Shown one piece after another: positions 24,778-32,375 of a stretch of 64,000 nucleotides of DNA. The notes under the pieces were generated by a model. It was given only the letters and a program-made list of their open reading frames with translations, was not told where the DNA came from and searched no databases. Positions within the stretch are counted from its first letter, which is position 1. Every line of letters begins with the position of its first letter. The DNA comes from an uncultured Collinsella sp. (GTDB lineage Bacteria > Actinomycetota > Coriobacteriia > Coriobacteriales > Coriobacteriaceae). The stretch spans positions 9,781-73,780 of the forward strand of contig UQLI01000004.1 of the NCBI GenBank assembly GCA_900541715.1. Reading direction: 5' to 3'. A program made the position numbers and the translations under genes.

Positions 24778-26445
24778 ATGCCTACTGACATCGAAATCGC
24801 ACGTTCTGTCACGCCGCTGCCTATTACCGAGGTGGCCAAGAACGCCGGCGTCGACGTTAAGCACCTTATTCCGTACGGCTTCGACAAGGCTAAGGTCGAC
24901 TATTCACTGCTCAACGAGCCGACTGATCACCAGGCCAAGCTCGTTCTCGTGACCGCTATCAACCCAACGCCTGCGGGCGAGGGCAAGACCACCACGACCA
25001 TCGGTCTGGCCGATGGCCTGCGTCGCCGCGGCGTCAAGAGCGCCGTGGCCCTGCGCGAGCCTTCGCTCGGCCCCGTCTTTGGCGTTAAGGGCGGTGCTGC
25101 CGGCGGCGGCTGGGCTCAGGTCATCCCCATGGAGGATATCAACCTGCACTTTACCGGTGACTTCCATGCTATTGGTGCCGCCAACAACCTGCTGGCCGCC
25201 ATGCTCGACAACCATATTCAGCAGGGCAACCAGCTCGGTATTGACGTTAAGCGCATCACTTGGAAGCGCGTCGTCGATATGAACGACCGTCAGCTGCGCC
25301 ACGTCATCGACGGCATTGGCGGCAAGGCCCAGGGCGTGCCGCGCGAGGACGGCTTCGATATCACCGTTGCCTCCGAGGTCATGGCGATCTTGTGCCTGTC
25401 CACGAGCATCAACGACCTCAAGGAGCGCCTGGGCGAGATCGTCGTCGGCTACAGCTTTGCCGGCGAGCCCGTCCGCGCCCGTGACCTTAAGGCTCAGGGT
25501 GCCATGGCGGCCCTGCTCAAGGACGCGCTCAAACCCAACCTGGTGCAGACGCTCGAGGGTACGCCCGCGTTTGTCCACGGCGGTCCCTTCGCCAACATTG
25601 CCCACGGCTGCAACTCCATCATGGCCACGCGTATGGCGATGCGCTTTGGCGATGTCGCCATTACCGAGGCCGGCTTCGGTGCCGATCTGGGTGCCGAGAA
25701 GTTCCTCGACATCAAGTGCCGCATGACGGGCGTTCGCCCCAGCGCCGTCGTGGTCGTCGCGACCGCTCGTGCGCTGAAGTACAACGGTGGCGTCGCCAAG
25801 GCCGACCTCAACGAGGAGAACCTCGAGGCACTCAAGGCTGGCATGCCCAACCTGCTGCGTCACGTCGACAACATCCAGAACGTTTATGGTCTGCCCTGCG
25901 TAGTCGCCATCAACCGTTTCCCGACGGACACCGAGGCTGAGCTTGCGCTCATCGAGTCCGAGTGTCAGAAGCTCGGCGTCAACGTTAAGCTTTCCGAGGT
26001 CTGGGCCAAGGGCGGCGAGGGCGCGCTCGACCTGGCCGATGAGGTCATGCGTCTGATTGAGCAGCCGAGCGAGCTCAAGTTTGCCTACGAGGACGGCGCC
26101 GATGTTGCCGATGCCCTCGAGGCCGTCGCCACCAAGGTTTACCGTGCCGACGGCGTCGACTTTACGCCGGCTGCCAAGCGTCAGCTCGCCGAGCTGCGCG
26201 AGAACGGCTTTGGCAACCTGCCGGTGTGCGTCGCCAAGACGCAGTACAGCTTTAGCGACAACGCCAAGGCCCTGGGCGCTCCCGAGAACTTCCGCATCAC
26301 GGTGCGTGAGCTCAAGGTTTCCGCCGGTGCCCACTTTGTGGTCGCACTGACTGGCAGCGTTCTGACCATGCCGGGCCTGCCCAAGGTCCCCGCGGCCGAG
26401 AACATCGACGTCGACAACGACGGCAACATCACCGGCCTGTTCTAA
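24778..26445 (+). CDS. fhs: Formate-tetrahydrofolate ligase
   Basis: A 555-residue cytoplasmic enzyme that joins formate to tetrahydrofolate with ATP, the entry step of the folate one-carbon route. The ATP loop TPAGEGKTTTTIGL and the typical REPSLGPVFGVKGGAAGGG region are intact, and length is normal. Start: ATG with GAAAGG upstream. A promoter-like TTTACT and TATGCT pair lies at about 24711-24737. The products would feed FchA and FolD, encoded 10-13 kb downstream. A terminator follows. Confidence 0.97.
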   Translation: MPTDIEIARSVTPLPITEVAKNAGVDVKHLIPYGFDKAKVDYSLLNEPTDHQAKLVLVTAINPTPAGEGKTTTTIGLADGLRRRGVKSAVALREPSLGPVFGVKGGAAGGGWAQVIPMEDINLHFTGDFHAIGAANNLLAAMLDNHIQQGNQLGIDVKRITWKRVVDMNDRQLRHVIDGIGGKAQGVPREDGFDITVASEVMAILCLSTSINDLKERLGEIVVGYSFAGEPVRARDLKAQGAMAALLKDALKPNLVQTLEGTPAFVHGGPFANIAHGCNSIMATRMAMRFGDVAITEAGFGADLGAEKFLDIKCRMTGVRPSAVVVVATARALKYNGGVAKADLNEENLEALKAGMPNLLRHVDNIQNVYGLPCVVAINRFPTDTEAELALIESECQKLGVNVKLSEVWAKGGEGALDLADEVMRLIEQPSELKFAYEDGADVADALEAVATKVYRADGVDFTPAAKRQLAELRENGFGNLPVCVAKTQYSFSDNAKALGAPENFRITVRELKVSAGAHFVVALTGSVLTMPGLPKVPAAENIDVDNDGNITGLF

Positions 26446-26470
26446 GCCTGCTGTCCATAGCTGCTAGCCC

Positions 26471-26506
26471 GCCCCGCCGCGCCCACAAGGCACGGCGGGG
26501 CTTTTT
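26471..26506 (+). terminator. Intrinsic terminator after fhs
   Basis: A 13-base stem with one mismatch (26471-26483 with 26489-26501) is followed by TTTTT at 26502-26506. Confidence 0.85.
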
Positions 26507-26624
26507 GATCCTTAGGCCCGCGCATGTCTTGTAGATACCGACGGACTCTGCCCATCATAGGCTTTTGCGCGGGTAGAATGCATGGATAACTTGAGGCTCA
26601 CGCGCGACGGAAAGGAATCGTTGC

Positions 26625-27611
26625 ATGGATCAGGACAAGACAACCGTGATGGGCGGCTACGGTTCCGCGCAGGCTGGCGATAGCGCCGATGCGACCCGCG
26701 TTGTTCCCAACCCCGGTTATACCGACCCCGCCGCGACGCAGCCTTCTGCCGAGCCCACCCGGGTTATGGGCTATGGCGACACGGCGCAGGATTCTTACGC
26801 TGCATCTTCGCAAGGCCCCTATGGCAACGCAGCTCCGGATCCGTTTGATTACGCGCCGCAGGATTCTTATGCTGCCTCGACGCCGAATCCCTATGACAAC
26901 CTGCCGCAGAATCCCATTCCGCAGCCTCAGCAGACGACGTATATGCCTCGCACGGCGCAGCCTCGCTACGAGTCGCGCGAGCCGTATCGCGAGTACCCCA
27001 AGTCGATTCCGCAATATGACGAGGACGAGGAGAAGAAGCCATCGCGTTCGTCGAGCGTGATCAAGAAGATCCTGATTGTGCTGGCGATTTTCTTTGCCCT
27101 TTCGATTGTGTTCGCCGTTGTGTCGGGCATGCTCAACAAACGAGGAGCTACAACCAGCACGACGGCCGAGCAGACAGAGGTCACCCAAGCGGGTTCAGTA
27201 GAGCTGAGCGATATTCCGGGGCAGTACTGGTCCAACGCCAAAAAGCTCCTCAAGTCGCGCGGGGCCGATCTTTCGAATGCCGTGGTCCTGACTGATGATG
27301 GCTCAACGCCCGTCGTCGATGCCAACTGGGTCGTTACTTCTGCCTACTATAACGACAGCGGCAACCTTGAAATTCAGCTCACGCACAAGAACGGCTTGGG
27401 CAACTCGTCCGACGGACAAAGCGGTACCGACAGCTCGAGCTCCAACACGCTGGAGGACTTGAGCAACAAGGCACAGGAGTTGGGAGACAAGGCGCAAGAG
27501 CTGGGCGATACGGCCCAGAACCTGGGCGACACCGCGCAGAACTTGGGCGACATGGCGACGGATGCCTGGAACGCCCTGCAAAACGGCATCTCGGGCGCGC
27601 AGGGAAACTAG
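26625..27611 (+). CDS. Single-pass membrane protein with TxV motifs and heptad tail
   Basis: A 328-residue protein of unknown function. Residues 1-135 are a disordered Pro/Gln/Tyr-rich cytoplasmic region that includes three T-x-V-[MV] motifs (TTVM, TRVV, TRVM), which resemble FHA-domain phosphothreonine ligands. One transmembrane helix follows (about 145-168, IKKILIVLAIFFALSIVFAVVSG). The extracellular part has a compact PASTA-like domain (about 188-260) and ends in a seven-residue repeat (AQELGDK, AQELGDT, AQNLGDT, AQNLGDM) that should form a coiled coil. Start: ATG with AAAGGAA; a TAGAAT -10 lies about 55 bases upstream. It converges on the cation efflux gene, only 18 bases away. Its function is not recognised. 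Confidence 0.75.
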   Translation: MDQDKTTVMGGYGSAQAGDSADATRVVPNPGYTDPAATQPSAEPTRVMGYGDTAQDSYAASSQGPYGNAAPDPFDYAPQDSYAASTPNPYDNLPQNPIPQPQQTTYMPRTAQPRYESREPYREYPKSIPQYDEDEEKKPSRSSSVIKKILIVLAIFFALSIVFAVVSGMLNKRGATTSTTAEQTEVTQAGSVELSDIPGQYWSNAKKLLKSRGADLSNAVVLTDDGSTPVVDANWVVTSAYYNDSGNLEIQLTHKNGLGNSSDGQSGTDSSSSNTLEDLSNKAQELGDKAQELGDTAQNLGDTAQNLGDMATDAWNALQNGISGAQGN

Positions 27612-27629
27612 CGGACGAGCGGAGCGGGG

Positions 27630-28811
27630 CTACAGCTGCTCGGCCGGACGCTCGGGCGAGCTAAAGCCCGAATCGAACGTGACGACGCACGAGACGTCGG
27701 GCCGGCGCTCATGCACGATGCGCGTGACGAGCTCCAGCAGCTCCTCGTCGGATATGTCAAAGCCGTCGGGACGCACCAGGTCAAACGAAACGAACCCGTC
27801 GTGCTCGTGCAGGTCGTGGATGGAGAGCGCGGGATCGATCTGCATGACGCCGCGCTTGACCCAGCCGCGCAGGTCGTCGCCGGTTGTCGCGATGGGGTCG
27901 CAGTGCAGCGTGATCCCAATGCCCATCTGGCGCTTGATGTCGTGCTCGATGGTGTCCAGGATCTCGTGGTGCTCAAACGCGTCGCCCTCGCCGGGCATCT
28001 CCACGTGGGCGCTGGCAAACTGACGACCGGGGCCGTAGTCGTGCACCATCAGGTCGTGTGTGCCCAAGACCTGCGGATAGGACATGATCTTGTCGCGGAT
28101 TGCCTGGACGAGCTTGGGGTCGGGCGCTTGCCCCAGCAACGGGCTGATGGCGTTGCGCACTAGGCCCATGCCGCTGATGCAGATGAAGATGCCCACACCC
28201 AGGCCTGCCCAGCCATCGAGGTCAAAGCCGGTCGTCTGCGAAATAAGCGCCGCCACCAAGACCGAGCCCGAGGTGATGACGTCGTTTTTGGAGTCCTGTG
28301 CTGTGGCGATGAGCGTCTCCGAGTCGATGCGATCGCCCAGCGTGCGGTTGAACGCTGCCATCCAGAGCTTAACGAGCATGGACAAGACGAGGGCGGCTAA
28401 GGAGAGCACCGAATATGCAGTGGGGGAAGGCTTGATGATCTTAGTGACCGACTCGAGGATCAGATTGATGCCGACGGCGCAAACCAGGACGGCGACGAAC
28501 AGGCCGGCGAGGTACTCATAGCGACCGTGGCCATAGGGGTGGCCTTCGTCTGCCGGGCGGCTGGCAAGGCGGAACCCGAGCAGGCTCACGATGTTGCTCG
28601 AGGCATCGGAGAGGTTGTTGAAAGCGTCGGCGATGAGGGAGACGGAGCCGGCGAGCAGGCCCGCGATGCCCTTGGCCAGGCACAGGGTGATGTTGAGGCC
28701 AATGCAGACGAGGCCTGCGGAAAAGCCCGCGTTGGTGCGGCAAGATGCATCGACCGGCTCGCTCTCGCTGCCGGGAACAAGCGTATGTACCAGCCGATTT
28801 ACAAATAGCAT
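27630..28811 (-). CDS. Cation diffusion facilitator family transporter
   Basis: A 393-residue divalent metal/H+ antiporter of the CDF family, which exports Zn, Fe, Mn or Cd from the cytoplasm. Six transmembrane helices are visible, with the TM2 metal site DAFNNLSDASSN and the TM5 site TAQDSKNDVITSG, plus the conserved GHPYGHGRYEY. The C-terminal cytoplasmic domain is longer than usual, with His/Asp-rich stretches (FEHHEILDTIEHD). The start chosen is ATG at 28811, eight bases after GAGGA. An upstream ATG (28832) lacks a ribosome site. Confidence 0.93.
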   Translation of the reverse strand: MLFVNRLVHTLVPGSESEPVDASCRTNAGFSAGLVCIGLNITLCLAKGIAGLLAGSVSLIADAFNNLSDASSNIVSLLGFRLASRPADEGHPYGHGRYEYLAGLFVAVLVCAVGINLILESVTKIIKPSPTAYSVLSLAALVLSMLVKLWMAAFNRTLGDRIDSETLIATAQDSKNDVITSGSVLVAALISQTTGFDLDGWAGLGVGIFICISGMGLVRNAISPLLGQAPDPKLVQAIRDKIMSYPQVLGTHDLMVHDYGPGRQFASAHVEMPGEGDAFEHHEILDTIEHDIKRQMGIGITLHCDPIATTGDDLRGWVKRGVMQIDPALSIHDLHEHDGFVSFDLVRPDGFDISDEELLELVTRIVHERRPDVSCVVTFDSGFSSPERPAEQL

Positions 28812-28948
28812 AGCGGTCGTCCTCACAATCATGTTTAAGGGGATAGTGTAGCTCGCGCGGGGGCGCCGTGCACCGATGCTCAGAAAATGCAGCAATAGTC
28901 TGCCGGTGCTAACGAGCGAGCCTTCTCGTCTGCCTGGGTGGTCCATTT

Positions 28949-28960
28949 TGGGCCACATGG
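28949..28960. promoter_or_regulatory. TGGGCCACATGG box upstream of the zinc-ribbon gene
   Basis: TGGGCCACATGG lies about 70 bases upstream of the ATG at 29030. It matches, with one base difference, the TGGGACACATGG boxes upstream of the two lipoprotein genes (minus strand, 35699-35714 and 36665-36680). A -10-like TACTTAAT follows about 40 bases downstream. It could be an activator or repressor site shared by these genes. Confidence 0.3.
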
Positions 28961-29029
28961 GTATGGGCATGTGCCTGTTTGCTCGACATACTTAATGTCG
29001 ACAGCCCCTGTGCAAAGGAGGACGTTTCC

Positions 29030-30367
29030 ATGGACGAGATGTTTGCCATTAAATGTCAAAACTGCGGCGGCCCTATGTACTCGCACCAAGCTAAGCGCAG
29101 CTTTGAGTGCGCTTATTGCGGTGCGGTCATTCCGTGGCAGGCGGACGCCGGAGAGCCCAAGAGCGCTTTGGGCATTCGCCATACGCCGTTGACGGTAGTG
29201 GATGGACTGCTCAAGCTCACGCATGTGTCGCAACTCGAGCGCCCGGAGGACCCGGACTGGTATTTCTTCAATTCGCACTGGCGCAATCAGTCGGTCCTGG
29301 AACATCTGCTGTGGGAGGACCGCGGCACGGCGCAGGAGTTCCAAGAAGCGACGCACGTGAGCATTCCTTGTCCCTTCTGCGGAGCGTCCTTTGAGGGCGA
29401 GTCAACGCAGCGTGTGTTTGAGTGCCCGTCCTGCGGCAACAAGATCGGCATTGCCGACCTGCTCAAGCCCGGTACCTTCAGCAAGCGTCTGACCATGGGC
29501 GTGGGTGCAGAGTATGTGCCGGAGCAGGGTATTCCCTGCGAAATCTCGCCGCAGCAGGCACGTGCCAACGCGCTGCAGCTGGTGCGCCAGTATCCGGATG
29601 CCTTTGCCGGGCACGACGTGGAAGACGCGATCCAAAACGACATGATGCTCTTCTATTTCCCCATGGCGCTGGCGGACTTGCGCATGATGGCGAGCTTCCC
29701 GGGCAAGGGCCTGAGCAAGGAGGCCTTGGTGTACTACGAGGTGCTCGACTGGGCATACCCCAGGGCAAACTACCTGGACGTTCGCCTCATGGGCATTTTG
29801 GAGCCGTGGGACTTTGCCAAGGTCGGTCCGTTCGATCCCGCCATGCAGGAAGGTGACTTTCGCGTTGTCTCAGTCGATGCGTCTACCAAGGACCAGGTGG
29901 TCATTGATAAGTTGGCGCTCGACGTTGCGGGCAACGACGCCGAGGCTGTACTGGGGCTCAATAAAAAGAGCATTCGCATGTGGGCGCGCAAGGCCCGCAA
30001 ACATAAGGACGGCCTGGTGATGGTGCCGGTCTACTTTGTCGATCGTCCGGCGACAGACGGCCGCGATGGCGAGCAGGTGCGCATTGCCGTAAACGGCCAG
30101 ACGGGCCGCGCGGCCGCGGTGGTGTTTAGCGACAAGCGCGAAACGCATATCGTGGCGCCGCTCAGCCCGAGCCTGCATCTGTCCGGTGAGAGCACCGTGC
30201 ACGCCACGCCCGTCGAGGTCAAATACGTTAAATCGCCCTTCCTGTACCAGATCGTGCGCCGTGGAGGCGGCGAGCAACCGCGCCAGGTTGCAGCCGCCGT
30301 CGAGGGTTCCTACCGAGAGGAGAAGCCCAAACGCCGCGGTCTGCTGGGTGCGCTATTTGGGAAGTAG
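29030..30367 (+). CDS. Double zinc-ribbon protein of unknown function
   Basis: A 445-residue soluble protein with two treble-clef zinc ribbons: C9-x2-C12 with C27-x2-C30 (CQNCGG, CAYCG) and CPFCG with CPSCG at about 112-134. The rest (about 140-420) is a conserved-looking globular region without a motif I recognise; a basic tail KPKRRGLLGALFGK ends it. The start is ATG 29030, nine bases after AAAGGAGG. No transmembrane helix is evident. The gene diverges from the CDF transporter, so a metal-linked role is possible but not shown. Function is unassigned. Confidence 0.8.
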   Translation: MDEMFAIKCQNCGGPMYSHQAKRSFECAYCGAVIPWQADAGEPKSALGIRHTPLTVVDGLLKLTHVSQLERPEDPDWYFFNSHWRNQSVLEHLLWEDRGTAQEFQEATHVSIPCPFCGASFEGESTQRVFECPSCGNKIGIADLLKPGTFSKRLTMGVGAEYVPEQGIPCEISPQQARANALQLVRQYPDAFAGHDVEDAIQNDMMLFYFPMALADLRMMASFPGKGLSKEALVYYEVLDWAYPRANYLDVRLMGILEPWDFAKVGPFDPAMQEGDFRVVSVDASTKDQVVIDKLALDVAGNDAEAVLGLNKKSIRMWARKARKHKDGLVMVPVYFVDRPATDGRDGEQVRIAVNGQTGRAAAVVFSDKRETHIVAPLSPSLHLSGESTVHATPVEVKYVKSPFLYQIVRRGGGEQPRQVAAAVEGSYREEKPKRRGLLGALFGK

Positions 30368-30517
30368 GGGAGTAGCACCGGTTGTTGCCGTAAGGTGATG
30401 GCCGGGGGTGCGGGGCAGCTCTCAGGAGTGCGGGCTGCCGTCTGATTGTTTGAGGGTGCCAGATGTAAATAAACAGTGGAGCGGCTGCAAAAGAGCCTCC
30501 TCACTGGGTAAAATCAG
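30368..30517. other. Intergenic stretch before the candidate small RNA
   Basis: A hairpin GGCAGC/GCTGCC at about 30413-30438 could end the zinc-ribbon transcript, without a T run. A second stem at about 30475-30503 (CAGTG...CACTG with GGCT/AGCC inside) and TAAAAT at 30509-30514 lie just ahead of the structured segment. No gene is seen. Confidence 0.35.
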
Positions 30518-30616
30518 GTTGCGCCGCGGAACCCGCTCCTCAGCTAGTCACACTTCGGAAGCGCGGGCAACGCAGGTATTATCGTCTAAAGGGCCGGCTG
30601 CAACCGGCCCTTTTCT
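30518..30616 (+). ncRNA. Candidate structured small RNA
   Basis: A stem of GTTGC and CCGCG (one bulged G) at 30518-30528 pairs with CGCGG and GCAAC at 30562-30571. It closes a loop of about 33 bases. After a short linker comes a strong terminator: AAAGGGCCGG (30588-30597) with CCGGCCCTTT (30604-30613) and a T run. TAAAAT at 30509-30514 could serve as a -10, though it sits very close to the stem. It matches no RNA family I recognise. Confidence 0.35.
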
Positions 30617-30792
30617 GTGGCAGCCAATGGACCCACATCAGACGAAGGCCGCGTCTTTGCCTGTCAGGTCACGCTCGCCAGCCACGGCTAGAATGTCGTT
30701 GCCGGCGTCCATGACCGGTATTGTTTCGTAGCGTGCGTCGCAACCGCGAGTGCGCCTGCGACGGCTGCGGTGGCTTCGGTCGCAACGTGCTG

Positions 30793-31845
30793 CTACCCTT
30801 GCGTTTCGCCATTGGTCGCTTCGTTGATGGCGCGGTACTCGGCACTCAGCTCGCGCGCCAGCTCTTCCTTGCTTGGAAGATACGGCAGGTATTTGGCGGC
30901 AAACACTTGGTCGTTGTCTTCGGGCAGCGTGTACTCGACAATCGAATCGCTTTTGTCCGCGCAGAGCACGATGCCTATGGGCGGATTGTCGCCTTCGTTC
31001 ATGAGCTCGCGCGTGTAGTAGTTCACATACATTTGCATCTGGCCCAGGTCCTGATGCGTAAGGTCGTCCGTCTTAAGGTCGATGAGCACGAAGCAGCGCA
31101 TCAGATAGTTGTAAAAAACAAGGTCAATATAGAAATGGCGCCCATCAAAGGTGATGCGCTTTTGGCGCGCCTCGAAAGCGAAACCACGGCCAAGCTCCAG
31201 CAGGAACTTCTGAAGATGCGTGATGAGCGCCTGCTCTAGATCGCTCTCGCGAAACGCAGTATCGTCCGAGAAACCTAAAAACTCCAGTACATATGGGTCG
31301 CGGATGATATCCTCGGGGCGACGAGCCGGGGCGCTCTTTTGGATTTCCTGGGTGACGGCCTCCTTGTCCTTGCTGGCAAGTAGGCGCTCGCGGAACATGG
31401 TGTTGATCTGGCGTTCGAGCTGACGCGTGCTCCAACGAGAATCGGCGCATTCGTTCATGTACCATGTTCGAGCATCAGGGTCGGTTATACGCGATAACCT
31501 GCGGTAATGTGTCCAATTCAATTCGGAACGCAGCGCGTTCCGGATTGGGAACGCAAGATAAAACTGACGCATGTATCTTAAGCTTCTGGCGTTGAAGCCT
31601 CTGCCAAAATCCTTAGTCAATCTAACGGCAAGTTCGTCGATCAGTGCATCGCCATACTTGGCGCGCTCCTCTCCGCCCTGTTCATCAACAATACTCTTGC
31701 CGATCTCCCAATATGCCTCAACCATCGCAAAGTTAACGGCGGTATAGGCCTTGTCGCGAGCGGCGTTGAGAATCGAGGAGACCTGCTTGTAAAAACCTTC
31801 GGGCACGATTGCCGATTCTCCACGGTTTACTAGTTCACCCATCAC
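30793..31845 (-). CDS. DUF1016 (YhcG-type) PD-(D/E)XK nuclease protein
   Basis: A 350-residue protein with the two-part DUF1016 layout: an N-terminal helical DNA-binding part (YWEIGKSIVDEQ, FGRGFNARSLRYMRQFY) and a C-terminal nuclease-like domain (KRITFDGRHFYIDLVFYN, CFVLIDLKTDDL with the D...D-x-K pattern). Such proteins are often near restriction-modification or other defence genes and are proposed accessory nucleases. None of those partners is here, so it is an orphan. Start: ATG or the next Met codon; the frame lacks a strong ribosome site. It runs opposite to its neighbours. Confidence 0.88.
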   Translation of the reverse strand: MMGELVNRGESAIVPEGFYKQVSSILNAARDKAYTAVNFAMVEAYWEIGKSIVDEQGGEERAKYGDALIDELAVRLTKDFGRGFNARSLRYMRQFYLAFPIRNALRSELNWTHYRRLSRITDPDARTWYMNECADSRWSTRQLERQINTMFRERLLASKDKEAVTQEIQKSAPARRPEDIIRDPYVLEFLGFSDDTAFRESDLEQALITHLQKFLLELGRGFAFEARQKRITFDGRHFYIDLVFYNYLMRCFVLIDLKTDDLTHQDLGQMQMYVNYYTRELMNEGDNPPIGIVLCADKSDSIVEYTLPEDNDQVFAAKYLPYLPSKEELARELSAEYRAINEATNGETQG

Positions 31846-32010
31846 TGTCGCCCCACTTTCCTCTTGTGGAATGCATCTTTAACGCATTTAGTTTGAAGCC
31901 TCGCGCGGACACGAATTGCTATGTTGTCTGGCACCTTCGCATGGGAGCCTTGCGGTGGTTAAAATGTGACCATAGAGGCAGTTTTAGCGAACCCCGCGGG
32001 AGTGACGCGT

Positions 32011-32280
32011 ATGGACAACAACACGCTGCTGTTCCAGGACAAAGGTTCGGGTAGGTTTAAAGACGTCAAGATCTACCCTAACCGCATCGAGGTGCTCAAG
32101 AAGGGCACTTTTGGTGGCAAGCACACCGAGATTGTTTATCTTAAGGACATTACGGGGGTCAGCAGGATCAAGGGCCGCGACGTTTTCCTACGTAACAGGC
32201 TGTTGACTGCCTGTGTCTTTAGTCTGAGCAGCCGCTCCCAAGCTCAGGAGTTCGTGAATGCGCTGAACATGGTGATGTAG
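32011..32280 (+). CDS. Small PH-like domain protein
   Basis: An 89-residue beta-rich protein (LFQDKGSGRFKDVKIYPNRI, then TEIVYLKDITGVSRIK) that resembles short bacterial PH-like domains and ends in a helix (AQEFVNALNMVM). The start chosen is ATG 32011 with GGAG eight bases upstream. An in-frame GTG at 31966 sits right after a TTAAAAT that looks like a -10, so it is probably not translated. Function is unknown. It lies between the orphan nuclease and the phospholipase gene. Confidence 0.65.
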   Translation: MDNNTLLFQDKGSGRFKDVKIYPNRIEVLKKGTFGGKHTEIVYLKDITGVSRIKGRDVFLRNRLLTACVFSLSSRSQAQEFVNALNMVM

Positions 32281-32305
32281 CCGATAACGGTGTTCGGGCT
32301 AAGGT

Positions 32306-32339
32306 AAAAATCGGGGCGCAGAACGGTATTCTGCGCCCC
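32306..32339 (-). terminator. Terminator for the surface phospholipase gene
   Basis: An 11-bp perfect stem, GGGGCGCAGAA (32313-32323) with TTCTGCGCCCC (32329-32339), is followed on the minus strand by GATTTTTACC. Confidence 0.85.
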
Positions 32340-32375
32340 CCCAATTGAGTCGATGTGTCTAAAAGGCGGGCTTGC

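Noticed and set aside
24904..26334. Minus-strand open frame opposite fhs
   Set aside because: It is an antisense shadow of a highly conserved enzyme gene.
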